A DNA stretch of 64,000 nt from Carallia brachiata (Eukaryota; Streptophyta; Magnoliopsida; Malpighiales; Rhizophoraceae). The number at the start of each line of letters is the position of its first letter. Positions within the stretch are counted from its first letter, which is position 1. The notes beneath the pieces were generated by a model that searched no databases, was not told the origin of the DNA, and saw only the letters and a program-made list of their open reading frames with translations. Positions 1 to 11,500 of this stretch are shown here, one piece after another. A program made the position numbers and the translations under genes. The stretch spans positions 1,655,261 to 1,719,260 of the forward strand of contig JADCRB010000018.1 in assembly GCA_021464245.1 (NCBI GenBank), given 5' to 3'.

Positions 1-347
1 GTAATTTTTTTAAAAATTCTAAAATAAGAAAATTAAAAAATTTAAAAAATGAAAGTTAATGAAATTGTAAACTCCAAAGTTAGAAAAATTTTGAAGATTT
101 AAAATTAGTTGAAGTTCTAATTAGTGACAGCATAATGGTATCATTGCAGGTGCATTTTGATTCTACATCAAAGAAACTAAAGCAGACCTTTGAGCATAAA
201 ATTAATTATAAGAACACAGTTAAAACTTCAGTTTACACCTTAATTATATTTATAGTTGTCTGCTGCTACTTGGGTACAAACAAAAGCAACAGAAGTATAT
301 CGTATCTTACCTCTAAATATATATGTTGAGGAAGTATTTATCTTTCA

Positions 348-478
348 GGTGTTTTTATTTTAAGTGAAGATTTAGTTGAAATTATAATTGATATTTTTAA
401 AATTAAATTAATTATTTTTGAAATATAAAAATAATATGTATTTTAAAAATATCAATTATAATTTCAACTAAAACACCT
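348..478. repeat. Inverted-repeat (MITE-like) element
   Basis: Two 31-base arms at 373-403 and 440-470 are perfect reverse complements, and the outer ends GGTGTTTT and AAAACACC also pair. The left arm carries about 20 extra bases between its outer end and the inner arm. The structure is a short hairpin of the kind left by non-autonomous DNA transposons. No clear target-site duplication is seen, so the superfamily is open. Confidence 0.6.
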
Positions 479-600
479 TATAAGACAAAAAGACAAAAAC
501 ACTGATGACACTAACATTTTTTTATATATATTTACGGGAACACATGTATGGAGAAGAAACAATTTGTAGCGAATATATAGAACTCTACCAGTTCGATTGC

Positions 601-676
601 GTTGTGGTTGCCTTCAGTTTTTGCAATGCAATGCCTTCAGTTTTTGCCTTCAGTTGTGGTTGCCTTCAGTTTTTGC
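601..676. repeat. Short direct repeats behind the TCP gene
   Basis: A 24-base unit (GTTGTGGTTGCCTTCAGTTT plus TTGC) occurs perfectly at 601-624 and 653-676. A shortened copy sits between them at 631-647. They lie just past the inferred TCP stop codon, so probably in its 3' untranslated region. Nothing suggests a coding role. Confidence 0.8.
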
Positions 677-750
677 GCGCCGTTCAGGAATTCCAGGTCT
701 TCATGTCTTTGAAGCTAAGTGCATGCAAAAAGGGGCCGCCAGGGAAGTGT

Positions 751-1999
751 TCAGGAATTGTCGTTGTTAACTTTGCCATGATCATGACTTTCTTTGTTCC
801 ATCGCAAGTGAACAAGCCCCGGATTTAGACTTGGCGAGTCATCAGGTCTCGTTGATGAGCTCGTTGCACGAGAACTGGTTGCCAGTAGCTGGAAATTGTT
901 GGCCTCTCTCCGGTCTCCGGCGGAGGCATTACAATTATAAGGATTATAAAGGGTGGCGGGAAGAGTGGAGACATTGTCGGAGGTGGACAGAAAAATAAAT
1001 GGGAGCCAGCAAAAGATGATGGCATCATTGGAAATGAAACTGCAGCATCGTTGTTGTTGTTGAGGGGATTTTGATCTGCCTGCTGATGAGATAGGAATCC
1101 ATGGCTGCTTCCAAATTGAGATAGAGACAAATTGGAGGAATCCAATGATGATAGTAGGAGTTAAAGGGCATGGAATTGTAGTTTAGGATACCATAATTAC
1201 CAGCTGGTAACGAAGAAGAAGAAGAATTGCAGCTGGTTAATGGAAACAATGGCTGAGCCGAGACTTGTCCAGTAGTACTAGTACTATTTCCACTGTAATT
1301 GCAAACCCCATCATGATATCCTTGTTCAATTTCCTTACTTTTTGCTCTCAATAATGAAGCTTTTTCTGCATCATCCCTGCAGGATTTTGAATTGGCCCTG
1401 CAGGCACTTTGATCCTCATCATGAAAATCAAGTCCAGTACTAAAATTTGTCTTCATCCCTAAAAATGGAAGCCCTACATGATGATGATGATGATGATGAT
1501 GTCCATGCTTGATAAGCATATAGTTTGCATCAGGGAAAGGATCAAGAGAAGAGTAGTACTGCAGAGATTGATTTAAATATTCATTATTAGAAACTAGCAT
1601 CTGCTGCTGCTGACGGAATTGATGATCAAACATTTGTGGCAGCTGGAGTGGTGGAAGCTTATCAATATCATCTTTACAGGCATCAAGCAACCAATCTATT
1701 ACTTTGCTGGGCTGACCAACTCCAAGTCTGTCTTGAAGATCATACAACTGAATGGCTGTAGGCACCGAAAGCCGAATTCTCCGGTCTCTTAGTCCCCTTA
1801 TGGTGCATACCTTGCTATGCCTATCTTTTCCACCAAAGGTCTTCGACACACGCACAATTCTGGGATTTCTAAACGCTGACCATTGCCTTGAAGTGGAAGC
1901 TGCAGCCGCCTTGAGGAACTTGCCTTCATCAGCAGCAGCATCTCCGGCCTCTTGCTTTGCTTCAACAACTTTTTGATCCCTTGAATTACTTGCAATCAT
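751..1999 (-). CDS. TCP transcription factor, CIN class, TCP5/TCP13/TCP17-like; frame broken near the C-terminus
   Basis: A plant nuclear DNA-binding protein. The ATG is at 1999 and the TCP bHLH-type domain covers about residues 55-113, with the basic stretch [19 protein letters not shown] and the helix ending [20 protein letters not shown]. This helix 2 and the lack of an arginine-rich R domain point to the TCP5/13/17 branch, whose members restrain leaf cell proliferation. A run of eight histidines lies at about 167-174. The first frame runs only to 1025 and turns non-TCP-like after W286 (codon 1142-1144). The family-like [10 protein letters not shown] sequence continues in the next frame, as if one G were missing there. 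A second single-base loss near 950-955 would join a 60-codon open stretch ending at the TGA at 751, giving about 416 residues. The identity is very secure; the C-terminal end is an inference. Confidence 0.9.
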
Positions 2000-2052
2000 C
2001 TTACTACTGCTCTCGTCTCATCAATTATTGGTTTCCAAGTATTATATATTAA

Positions 2053-2361
2053 CTGAAACAAGATCAAAATTTATTAACTTAGTAGCTCAACTTATATAAG
2101 AAAAAATTAAGAATCAAAGATGTAAAAATCAGGTGTTCATCTTCTAGGGTTAAGATAGATCTAGATTCTAGAGTCGGTGAGTGAGAAATCTAAAATTTTC
2201 CTGACCTAATTCAGGGAAAATCAAGCAAGAAAATATATAAATGTTTGTTGTGAATGAACATTTAGTATTTAGAAAAGGCCTTCAGCCTTCATATGTTATA
2301 TATCTTCCATTCATGTTTCAATAATAACGGAAGATGGTATGCAAATTTAAGCATAACTTAC
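2053..2361 (-). other. Probable 5'-UTR intron of the TCP gene
   Basis: On the minus strand a consensus donor GTAAGT starts at 2361, and a good acceptor (TTGATCTTGTTTCAG) ends at 2053, about 50 bases before the ATG. This gives a 309-base AT-rich intron. A non-coding first exon would then lie above 2362. No transcript evidence is available here; the call rests only on the splice signals. Confidence 0.55.
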
Positions 2362-2362
2362 G

Positions 2363-5300
2363 TCCAGGAGACACTTTGTACAGGGTTGATCTTTCTTCGT
2401 TTGCAGCTGCAGGTTGCGTAGGCTGGCAGAAGGCTGCTGCTGCACATACTCGGGACCCTACTGTTGAAGGCTTCTTTTAATAAAAATTGAATCTTTTGCA
2501 GTTCAAAGAAAGATCTTACATCTGGAGAAAAACAACATTGTAGGCTTCTTTTTGGTAACCAAGGGATCGATTTCTACATCGAATGAACGGCGCCGCTATG
2601 GAGGAAAGAGGGATTAGCAGTCGGAATTCAGAAGAGGCAAAGATAGCCCTAAAGAAGACCTTCTTAATTGTTTGTCGCTTTCACTTCAGCTGAATTGCTT
2701 GTGTAGAAAGAGAATAGCATCCTTTTGAAGATAATATCATATTCATCAGCGAAGAGCAACCAATAATAGTACTTAATTTGTGAAAGTAAGGATGCCGGAA
2801 TTTATTTCCTCCGAATAAAAGGAAAACAAAAATTTTTTTTGCTTCGCAAAAATGACTTCAAATAGTGATGACATAGACGTTGAATAGTTAAATTTATAAA
2901 AAGAAATTGATTAATTGTCAACTATTGTTAGATAAGATTGTATTACTACTTATTGCTATATAAAATCACCTTATCTTAGTCAAAAGAAAAAGGTATAGCA
3001 AATGCTCAACCGCATGTTCTTCATGTATGATGACACATTGAATGGACAAGCGAATGGGAATTTTTCAAGTAAAATTTGTTTGTTATTTCATATATACATT
3101 GGAGATATACTGAAGAATCGCTGGCTTAATAATTGAGTCTTATTTACGTGTTCATTTGTCAACATATATAGTACCATACGTTAATGGTTGGATGGTCTAA
3201 TTTCCATGGGGACCAGTCATAAGAAAAAGAGAGGCTTTATGCTTTATGGACAACTGCAAATGGCTTTATATTATGCATGCCCAGCATGATAGAATGAATA
3301 AAAAGAAAGTATGCTATTAAAACCATTACGTTGAACAATCTTTTTCTTTCTGCTATATGAATTATGAACGGCAATTCCATCCGCAGCTGTGATTTGATGT
3401 TATGCTATCTTTGATCCTCAAAATGAAGTTTAGAAGTAAATAAGGATCAGCAAGTTTCTATATCATAAAAGATTGACTTATAATTATGTTATAAAAGACA
3501 TCTTAGTGCAGAAGGCTCCACAATTTTTAGGTCTAGAAAAGGGTTAGATTAGTAATAAAATTACATAAGTTACAGTCGAGTGGCTTAAAAATTTGTGGTT
3601 TACAAGCTGCTGAAGCTTCTTCATAAGTTAGATTAGATGATATATAGACAGCTTCCATGTAGAGGAGGGACCAATAGCGGTTCTTTAAAGCAACCACAGT
3701 CAGTAGTGAACTTAGGACCACAGCACATATGGCAGAGAGATTTCGAACAGTAGAAATTGGACTTCAGCCTGTTAAATGATGTTTGTGGGTTTAAATGCTA
3801 TCAAAAGCTCAAACTAGAAGTACAGAAAGCTCATAAACATTATAAATTATGTTATAGACTTAGTTTTTATCAATATAAAATATTATATTCTTCAACACAG
3901 CCACCCCATTTAAAATATTTTAGTTAGTTATATATGGACTTCCATAGTATTATATATGGCGCTTCTTCATTATTTTACAATGAATCTGCCATTGGCCATG
4001 GCGGAGCTCATGACATGCCAATCCATAATATAGAGAAGTTTTTATGCCAATTGTTTTGACTTCTTCGGACTAAATTTAAATCCCTTTATAATAACATGTT
4101 CAAATTCAAAATTACCATTACTTGCTCACTTGAGCTATTGAAAGGGAGATTGTTATCCATCTAATGAGTGCCAGACCATATGTAAACTATTCAATATTTA
4201 TAGCTAACTAGTCACAGCAAGATTTAAACCCTAGACCCTAATGAAATACCCTTAAAATTTCAAAGGAAACTTAAATGAAAAAACTTAAAGAGACGGAAGA
4301 GAGAGACAAATTTCACCTGTTTTTCTTTAGTTTTTTTTTTTTAGTTTGTTGAAAAAAACATTATATACATATAATTAAGATGAAATGTGTACAAAGTTAA
4401 CTTAAATATACACAATTTTTAAAAATATTATTTATCCATTATATTTTCCGTCATTCAAAAAAAATTTTTTATTTAACTATCATCATAAATCTTTTTTATT
4501 GAAAAAAAAAATTCACGGGACCTTCGTACGTCTCAGCAGCGTTTCTCTCCTCTCCTGTATTCCTATTGCAGGACATGAAATATGAGAGAGGGAGAGAGAG
4601 AGAGAGACAGATGACTGATGGGCAAACCCCAAAACTTTGATAGATGCACGTCCACGCATGCGTGTGAGGGAGGGGGACATAAAGAGATAAAAAGAGCCTG
4701 CAACTTAAAGCCTTTAATCTAGTTACCTTAACAGTCTAGAAAATGGATTCTTCAATATTGTTAAGGTAACCAAATGGAGGCTAAAATTGTGTAGTATTTT
4801 AACGATGAGTCTGTCTTTATAAATTAGTTAAGTGAGATATTTAAATAAGAATTAAGATTAATTCGACCTAATGATTTATAAATTTGCGATGCATCTGTTT
4901 TTTTTTTTTGTTAAAAGAAAAATCATTACTTGTGACAACTAAAATTAAATTTTCCTCTATTTCTGAGGAGAAATCCCAACACACAGGGATAAGACAAAAA
5001 AAATGTGCCCTCCCCGGCCGGTTAACCTTAAGCAAACAAACCCATATCTCCTGGTGCGTGTGTGGCTCTCTGTGTATTTAGCATCAATTTTCTCTTCTTC
5101 TTTTTTTTTTTTTTGATAAGTTCAATTAAAAGATTGTACTTTTCTTAATTATTACAATTTCTTCTTAAAAGATGAGCGTATTTAAACTCCTGGAACTAAA
5201 AGTCTAGCTATTCTATGGAGCGGGTTTTTGCAGTGTTTTCGGAGAATTTTAAGCCAGAAGTCATTAAGATTAAACTTTTTAAACTGAGACTTTCGTTTCT

Positions 5301-6900
5301 TTCTAAACCCTAATTCCGCTCATTTACACGTTTGCTACTTGAATTTTTACATCAGATCTGTAGGTTTGCACTTGTCTATTTCATTAATCATTGTTGGAAA
5401 TTATTTGCACCCTTTTATTTATTTATTTGTTTATTTATTTATTTATTTGATATAAAAGCAGTTGCACCAAATTAAGCTTTCAGTTAGATCAGTGCGAGAA
5501 ATATACGATGATATGTCTTCCTCTTTAAGAAATATTTAATGATCAGGACTTGAATTGATGATTAATAGTTTCTTCCCTTCTCAGTTCTGGGGTTTTTATA
5601 CTGTTTAAGTCATATCTCATCTGCACATTTCAGGGGAGAGATACATTGCTCGTCGTTTTGTGACTGTGTGTGATCGGCCAGAAAAATTGGTTTGTGGACT
5701 TCACGAGCAGGAATTAACAGTGCTGTTCTGTTCGCTATCAGAAATGGTCCCGAAGATTCAAAAGACGACCTCTCCTCTTTCTTCTTCTCAATTGTCACAG
5801 TGGGCTTAAATTATCAAACTTGTTGCTTTCTTCCAATATACTAAGTAATACATTATAGTTATATACCAGATAATTTTTAAGAGTGTTAACTGCTAAAACA
5901 ATACAACTCAAGATGATAACTTAGTTCGAGTTGATAGCTTGGTTGGTTTTTCAACGTCCCTCTCTTCACTTTGACCTAGGTTTAAATTACCATGATTGTG
6001 AAGTAGTATCAATCCATTCTCTAAGCTTAAACGGGCTGTTACGTTATGAGTTTTACGCTATATTTGTATAAAATCCTTGAGTGAGAAGATTATTAGAGAG
6101 ATTAATATTTTTTATTCTCTTTTGTGTTTAGAAAAAAATGATGAGAATGAAAAAAATTATAAATTTTTTTATTCGAAAAATGGTGAAAAATGAGATGAAG
6201 GAAAATAAAATGTATTAAAATAACAATTTTACCCTTTCTAATAAATTCTATTTAAATATTTTGTTTAAGTAAAATTATAATTTTTGAATTATATGAGAGG
6301 TAATTGAGTTATTTAATAAATTTAATAAAGAATTAATAACTTTTCTCTTATTTTTGGGAGGATTGATTTTGCTAGATTGATTAAGATTAGAAAAATTAAA
6401 AACTTTACTCTTTCCTATTTTTTAAATATTTCTCACACATAATAATTTATCCTAATTCTCTAACTTTCTTCTCCTTCCCCCATTTTTTCCCCCCTTCCCA
6501 AACATAATGTTAGACTCATTAATACTTGTGTTTGAACGAGGGAGACCTATACGAGCCTAACAATATTTAAATAGTAAGTTATCATTGTAGGAATTGATTA
6601 AATGAGATGCAACAACAACTCTGGCTTTAATACAGATGAGATCACCGAGATAGCCCACAAATTATTAGTGAATATATATATATATAAATAAATAAATAAA
6701 TGATATGACAGAATAGAATATCCAAATTCACGAGCATGTATGTAGAGAAAAAGCTCATCTGAACCACAGAAGAGGGCTTTATTAGAATTTTTAAAACTTT
6801 AAGAAATTTGGACCAGCCATTTCAGAGAACAAAGAACAAGAAGGAATGCAAGAAAGAAGGTGAGTCGATCCATGATCCACTTGGCCGCGGTGTTATAATG
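2363..6900. other. Intergenic DNA, TCP upstream region
   Basis: No gene is recognised. The part next to the TCP gene (about 2363-2700) is less AT-rich and probably holds its first non-coding exon and promoter. The rest is AT-rich with A and T runs, a GA run near 4590, an ATTT repeat near 5420-5450 and no open frame with a recognisable protein. Confidence 0.5.
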
Positions 6901-6904
6901 GCAA

Positions 6905-7125
6905 CAAAAGATCCACCCGGCTTTAATTTTTTGAGTGGTTACTAGATCTTTGGAGTTAGAGAAGCGGAAGGTTCAATTCTCATTTTTCTAAAAAAATTGA
7001 CTAAATATAATATTTATTAAAACTTGTCTTTTTGGGGCTATAGAGAAGTGGAAGGTTAAATTTCCATTTCTCTAAAGAAATATTGTTTAAATATAATATT
7101 TATTAAAATTTGTCTTTTGAGGTGT
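6905..7125 (+). repeat. SINE-like fragment, internally duplicated
   Basis: A segment reading GAGTGGTTACTAGATC and then, about 25 bases on, GAAGGTTCAATTCTC resembles the A and B boxes of a tRNA-derived promoter. A degenerate second copy of the region from AGAGAAGCGGAAGGTT to TAAAACTTGTCTTT follows directly (about 6958-7035 and 7042-7112). The elements are old. The assignment as a SINE is tentative. Confidence 0.35.
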
Positions 7126-7285
7126 TGTGCTGTACATTTTTTCACGGTACTTTTAATACAAGTTAATCACTAATTACTTTAATATGAAAAGAAAAATATT
7201 AATAACAACAAAAACGTAATTAATAAAAAAAAAATTTAATGACCAACATGTTTATCAAATATTTTTTTATTAAAAAAAATAAGAG

Positions 7286-7337
7286 AGAAGGATTCAGAAA
7301 CGCTTTTGTTTTTTTTGGTACAGAAGGATTCAGAAAC
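7286..7337. repeat. Micro-insertion (poly-T) with 16-bp target duplication
   Basis: AGAAGGATTCAGAAAC occurs perfectly at 7286-7301 and 7322-7337. Between the copies lie 20 bases, GCTTTTGTTTTTTTTGGTAC. Read on the minus strand the insert is GTACC followed by an A-run. Confidence 0.75.
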
Positions 7338-7400
7338 TAACTCTGCGCTATTAAAGAAAAAGAAGGCCCCGTACCTTTAAGTAATTTCTCTTTTTTCTGG

Positions 7401-7881
7401 TCCAATTGTCCTGGGATCCTAAATGACTTTGTTTTTCACTAAATTCAGCCAAATTATTGGGATGGATAATGGAACGTAATAAAAATAGAAAAATTTTTAA
7501 TGGCTTAATTTTAGTAATTTTAAAATAATTATAAAATAATATAAATTATTAAATAATTAAATTTATAAAAAATTAAAAATAAAAAAATTATTAAATATCA
7601 TTAAATAAAATTACATAATTAATTATTACTATTTATATGCTGTTCCAATTGTCTTGGGATCCTAAATGACTTTGTTTTTTACTAAATTCACCCAAATTAT
7701 TGGGATGGACAATGGAACGTAATAAAAATAAAAAAAAAATTTAATGGCTCAATTTAAGTGATTTTAAAATAATTATAAAATGATATGAATTATTAAATAC
7801 TTAAATTAATAAAAAATAAAAATAAAAAAAATTGTTAGATGTCATTAAATAAAATTATATAATTAATTATTACTATTTATA
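7401..7881. repeat. 243-bp tandem duplication containing an AT-rich MITE
   Basis: The segment starting TCCAATTGTCCTGGGATCC at 7401 is repeated from 7644 with a handful of substitutions and small indels, giving a period of about 243 bases. Both copies contain the dispersed AT-rich element seen elsewhere in the window (core TTTTAAAATAATTATAAAAT). The high similarity suggests a fairly recent unequal exchange or replication slip. Confidence 0.85.
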
Positions 7882-8335
7882 CGAAGCCACTTAATATTAC
7901 TCGTAAATATAACCCTTAATTGGGGTTATTGCAATCAACTGTTTAGGCTTCACATAGATGCTCCAAACTTCTCGTCTGTCATCACAATTGCAATTGCGAT
8001 AATTTTTCTTTTGATTGGTGAAGGGTGAGACTAATTGCAGTTATGACTATTATTATTATCATCGTGACTACATTTTAGCCTTGTATTATACAGTTGAAAT
8101 GAATTAAAATGACGCTTGCGACTCCCAATCTGAAAATCTTGCTAGTATATGGCATAGCAAACACATAATTGTATAATTTTTTTGCCTATTAAAATTTTCA
8201 TTAAATTATGAACTGTACAATAAACGTAACTCTTTTCTCACATAAAAAAATTCAAAAAAAAATAAATTTTATTCATTTCTTTTTAAAATTTAAACTTAAG
8301 ACTTATAAATAGAAACCTAAACTCTAATTTCAGCC

Positions 8336-8478
8336 TCCTTAGGGCAGCTGTCGTCGGGGTTGTAGTGCCGAGAGGCAGTACAAGCATCTAGGATTGGTGC
8401 TGCTGTTTAGTTTTGTTTGGCCTTTCTGTGTTCTTTTCTTCGTTTTTCTTCTCCTGTAGTCATTAAAAAAAAAAAAAA
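8336..8478 (+). mobile_element. Possible 3' end of a poly(A)-tailed retroposon
   Basis: An island with more G and C than its flanks ends in a run of 14 A. Its last part is rich in TTTG/TTCT pyrimidine blocks (TTTAGTTTTGTTTGGCCTTT), as in the 3' ends of plant LINEs. No reverse transcriptase is present and no target duplication was found, so this is only a suggestion. Confidence 0.3.
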
Positions 8479-8554
8479 GTCTAGAGTTACAAAACAAAAT
8501 TTCTCAAATAACGCTTAATTAGTTGAATCCGATACTCACACGCACAAGCTCACA

Positions 8555-8557
<3 letters not shown>

Positions 8558-8595
<38 letters not shown>
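8558..8595. repeat. (AT)n microsatellite
   Basis: An uninterrupted AT dinucleotide run of 38 bases. Confidence 0.95.
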
Positions 8596-8598
<3 letters not shown>

Positions 8599-8599
8599 T

Positions 8600-11500
8600 T
8601 GATATGCAACCCCACAGTTTTCTTTTCCAAAACTAGTATATGTTACCAGTAAAATTTGCGAGTGCTTGTTAATAATCTTTAGAGAGTGTTTGACCGAAAT
8701 CGCATTGCAAGTAAACTCAAGTGTAATTCTGGACTGGTGACTGTCAATTAATTGTCTGGTTAACAAATATAATCAGTTAGCACATCCTAGAATTTAGAGG
8801 ACAATTTTTGATTCTTTTATGAAGTAGATGCAATGGTAGCATGCACTTCCTTTCATGTCTTTTTAAGGGAGTTAAGACAAATCGTGAACCCCATATAGCA
8901 AATTGATGGCCAAGAGCTTTGAATGTTGTAAAAACTTACTTAATTTTTGAAACGACTTCTCTTTTACAACAAATAATAAACCCTTCTAATTTCGCCAATC
9001 GGCAAGGTATTATTAAATGAAAGTTAACATGAACTCAAGTGCCCACATTGACTCACTGTCATGCAGCAGGTTGGCCCCTGAAAGCCCCACCATAAATTAC
9101 TATCACAATCAGTAACAATAAATCCATCAATATATCTGACCTATCATCATCATCATAACCAATTTATTGTATCAGAGAGACAGATAACAAAGAGAGACTG
9201 AGGAGAGGAGGAGAAAAAATGGGTATGGTATGGAGCTAGACTGCTAGAGGATTCATATTCTCATTGTCCAATTTTTTTGTTGTATGGATGTGTATATACA
9301 CCATTACCAACTGGTACAAATTAAGAATCATATGCGTAGATTGATGCATCAAAGGCCCAAGTGTGAGCGTATAAATACTTATGTGCTAATTTAAGGGGGT
9401 GAAAAAGTACAAGGCCAGAGGAAATTGTTCAATTTTTGTGTTTAACATGTCTAAATACAACGAATCTTTATTTTTGTGTAATAAAAAAAACCAAGTGATA
9501 AGAAATATTTTTTTATTCATTTTTTATCAACGTAATTACACAAAACTGATAGTTCATTCATTGTATCTGAAAAATTTCTTGTGACTGTGTACCAACCCCT
9601 TTAAGGGGAACCCATTTATCCACCACCCAGTCCTCTCTTTTACTTTGCCTTCCATTGCAACCTTTATGTCCCTTTCGCTGATCCATGCAGTTATTGCTCT
9701 ATTATTATGCGCCCATGAAAATGAAAGCACCAAACCCTAGAAGTAGATGTCATTGCCAGCAAAGAAGATGATAAATGCCTGTGCTGTGTGCAGTGACAAT
9801 AATGCCAAAGGCAAAAGGTACGAACCACAGAAAGTTTAACTGAACTGCTGCAACGCACAGATTGATCCTTGTGATTAATATGTCTTCATTCCCAGACTTC
9901 CAGTCCATGTGATAGTGTCTGCTAGCGCAGTGCTGAAATATAAAGAGAGTTGAGCTTAAGCATCTCTGTTATATTGGCGGTCAAATTATCATTCAAATTG
10001 CACAAAATGATGTCCATAAATTGCAATTCACAATTGAGTTTTAACTTCAATATAATTATGATTATATTGTGGACGCAGTTTATAATTGCACTGAGGCAAT
10101 TGATATTAAGTTAGTTAAACCTACCATCAAAGATTTTAAAAACATTTAAAGAAATTGAGAATTCGAAACTCACTGTTTTAACTTAAAGTTGAGGTTGGTG
10201 ATATATTTATATCGTGTGGCTTCATTCAGAAAAATAACCCAAGTTTCAACCATTACTGCGACGTAGGTCCCATTAGCGACATATGCTCACACACACCGAG
10301 TATTAAGACCAAAGTTCTCATTAACAATGCTTCGAGCTTGGCTTCATCCAGAGACTGCTGTAAGGCTCTACAATCGAATCTTTATTCTTGTGCAGAGGCA
10401 GAAATAGAGGTTTTTCGAGTGGGTTTGTTAAAACAAAAAATTAATTAGGAAGTAAATAAAATATGAAGTTGAGGGATCAAAAATTAAGACATAATAGTAG
10501 CATTTGAGAACCACTATTGTATATCTCAAAAATTAACCCACATTAAGCGTTAATGTTCTTAATTCCGTGTTAACTCTCTTCTTCTACTGTATTGACTCTT
10601 GATTTGACTTACCAAAATATAAAAAAGGTTAAACTTTTTTTTTTTGAGAAAAAAAAAAAAAAGGGTTAAACTTAATCTCCTGTTGTTTTATGCACCTGCC
10701 TTAGTGCGCATTAAACATGAACTTTTCATCATCTTGTCTCCATCTAGAATACTCCAGTAATTATCAAAAACATTCGTTTTCGAGGTCACCATCTAATTAA
10801 AGCGAATGATCTACCACAAGAACGTGGCTTCTTTTTATTGTTTCCCAGGCATCTATCTGTCTGCTTCTTTTGGTTAAATTGCTTTGGTCAATACTCGTCC
10901 GGCTAGTATCTCTTTCAGGTCGAAAGAATCTAGGCCTGTTAAAAACTGGAAGCATCAAATAAATTTTGCTTCGAACCTAAGAATTCAGGCTTGAAATTTC
11001 AAAGTTTTATACACCCTGATTTGCTACGAAGAGAGCAGGCGGCCACTGTATTGACCCCCCAGTGTCTCAGCGTCTTAAGCACGCATGCAACTTTTTCTTT
11101 CTTGCATCTCCATTGAAATCACAGAACCAGAGAGCTCCACCATTTAACCACAAATGGGATCCTGACGTCAATTAAACGTCTCTGAAGTTTCCTAGCAACT
11201 AGTTCTCTCATCCGACTCTTTACACACACCATGCAGCATCTACATTGCTCCCGGTACCATGCCCGGCGATACTCAAACCAAAGAAATACAGGACACAGAA
11301 AAATTGGATGCACATTTTGTTCTGTGAAAAAAAAAGGTGCAAAGGTCACTCATTTCGACACCATGGAAGAGAAAAATACGAAACAAGCCCACTAAAACTG
11401 CTTCCAAATTCCTTTCCGAACCCCAGTTGATGGGAAAAGTTTAAGATGTTCCACTAATTGCAATGTGTACAATTAAAACATCATGGAAAGGTGTCGGTCA

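Noticed and set aside
1752..1976. Plus-strand frame over the TCP domain
   Set aside because: Shadow of the TCP gene on the opposite strand.
8536..8766. Minus-strand frame with an Ile/Tyr run
   Set aside because: Half of it is the translation of the AT microsatellite.
9140..9260. Possible microRNA precursor or gene leader (purine-rich tract before ATGGGTATGG)
   Set aside because: No foldback arm matches any microRNA I know, and the ATG opens only a few codons.
11119..11349. Minus-strand frame rich in Arg and Cys, considered as a small peptide gene of the DVL/ROTUNDIFOLIA type
   Set aside because: The conserved C-terminal motif of that family is absent and no leader or conserved start is visible.
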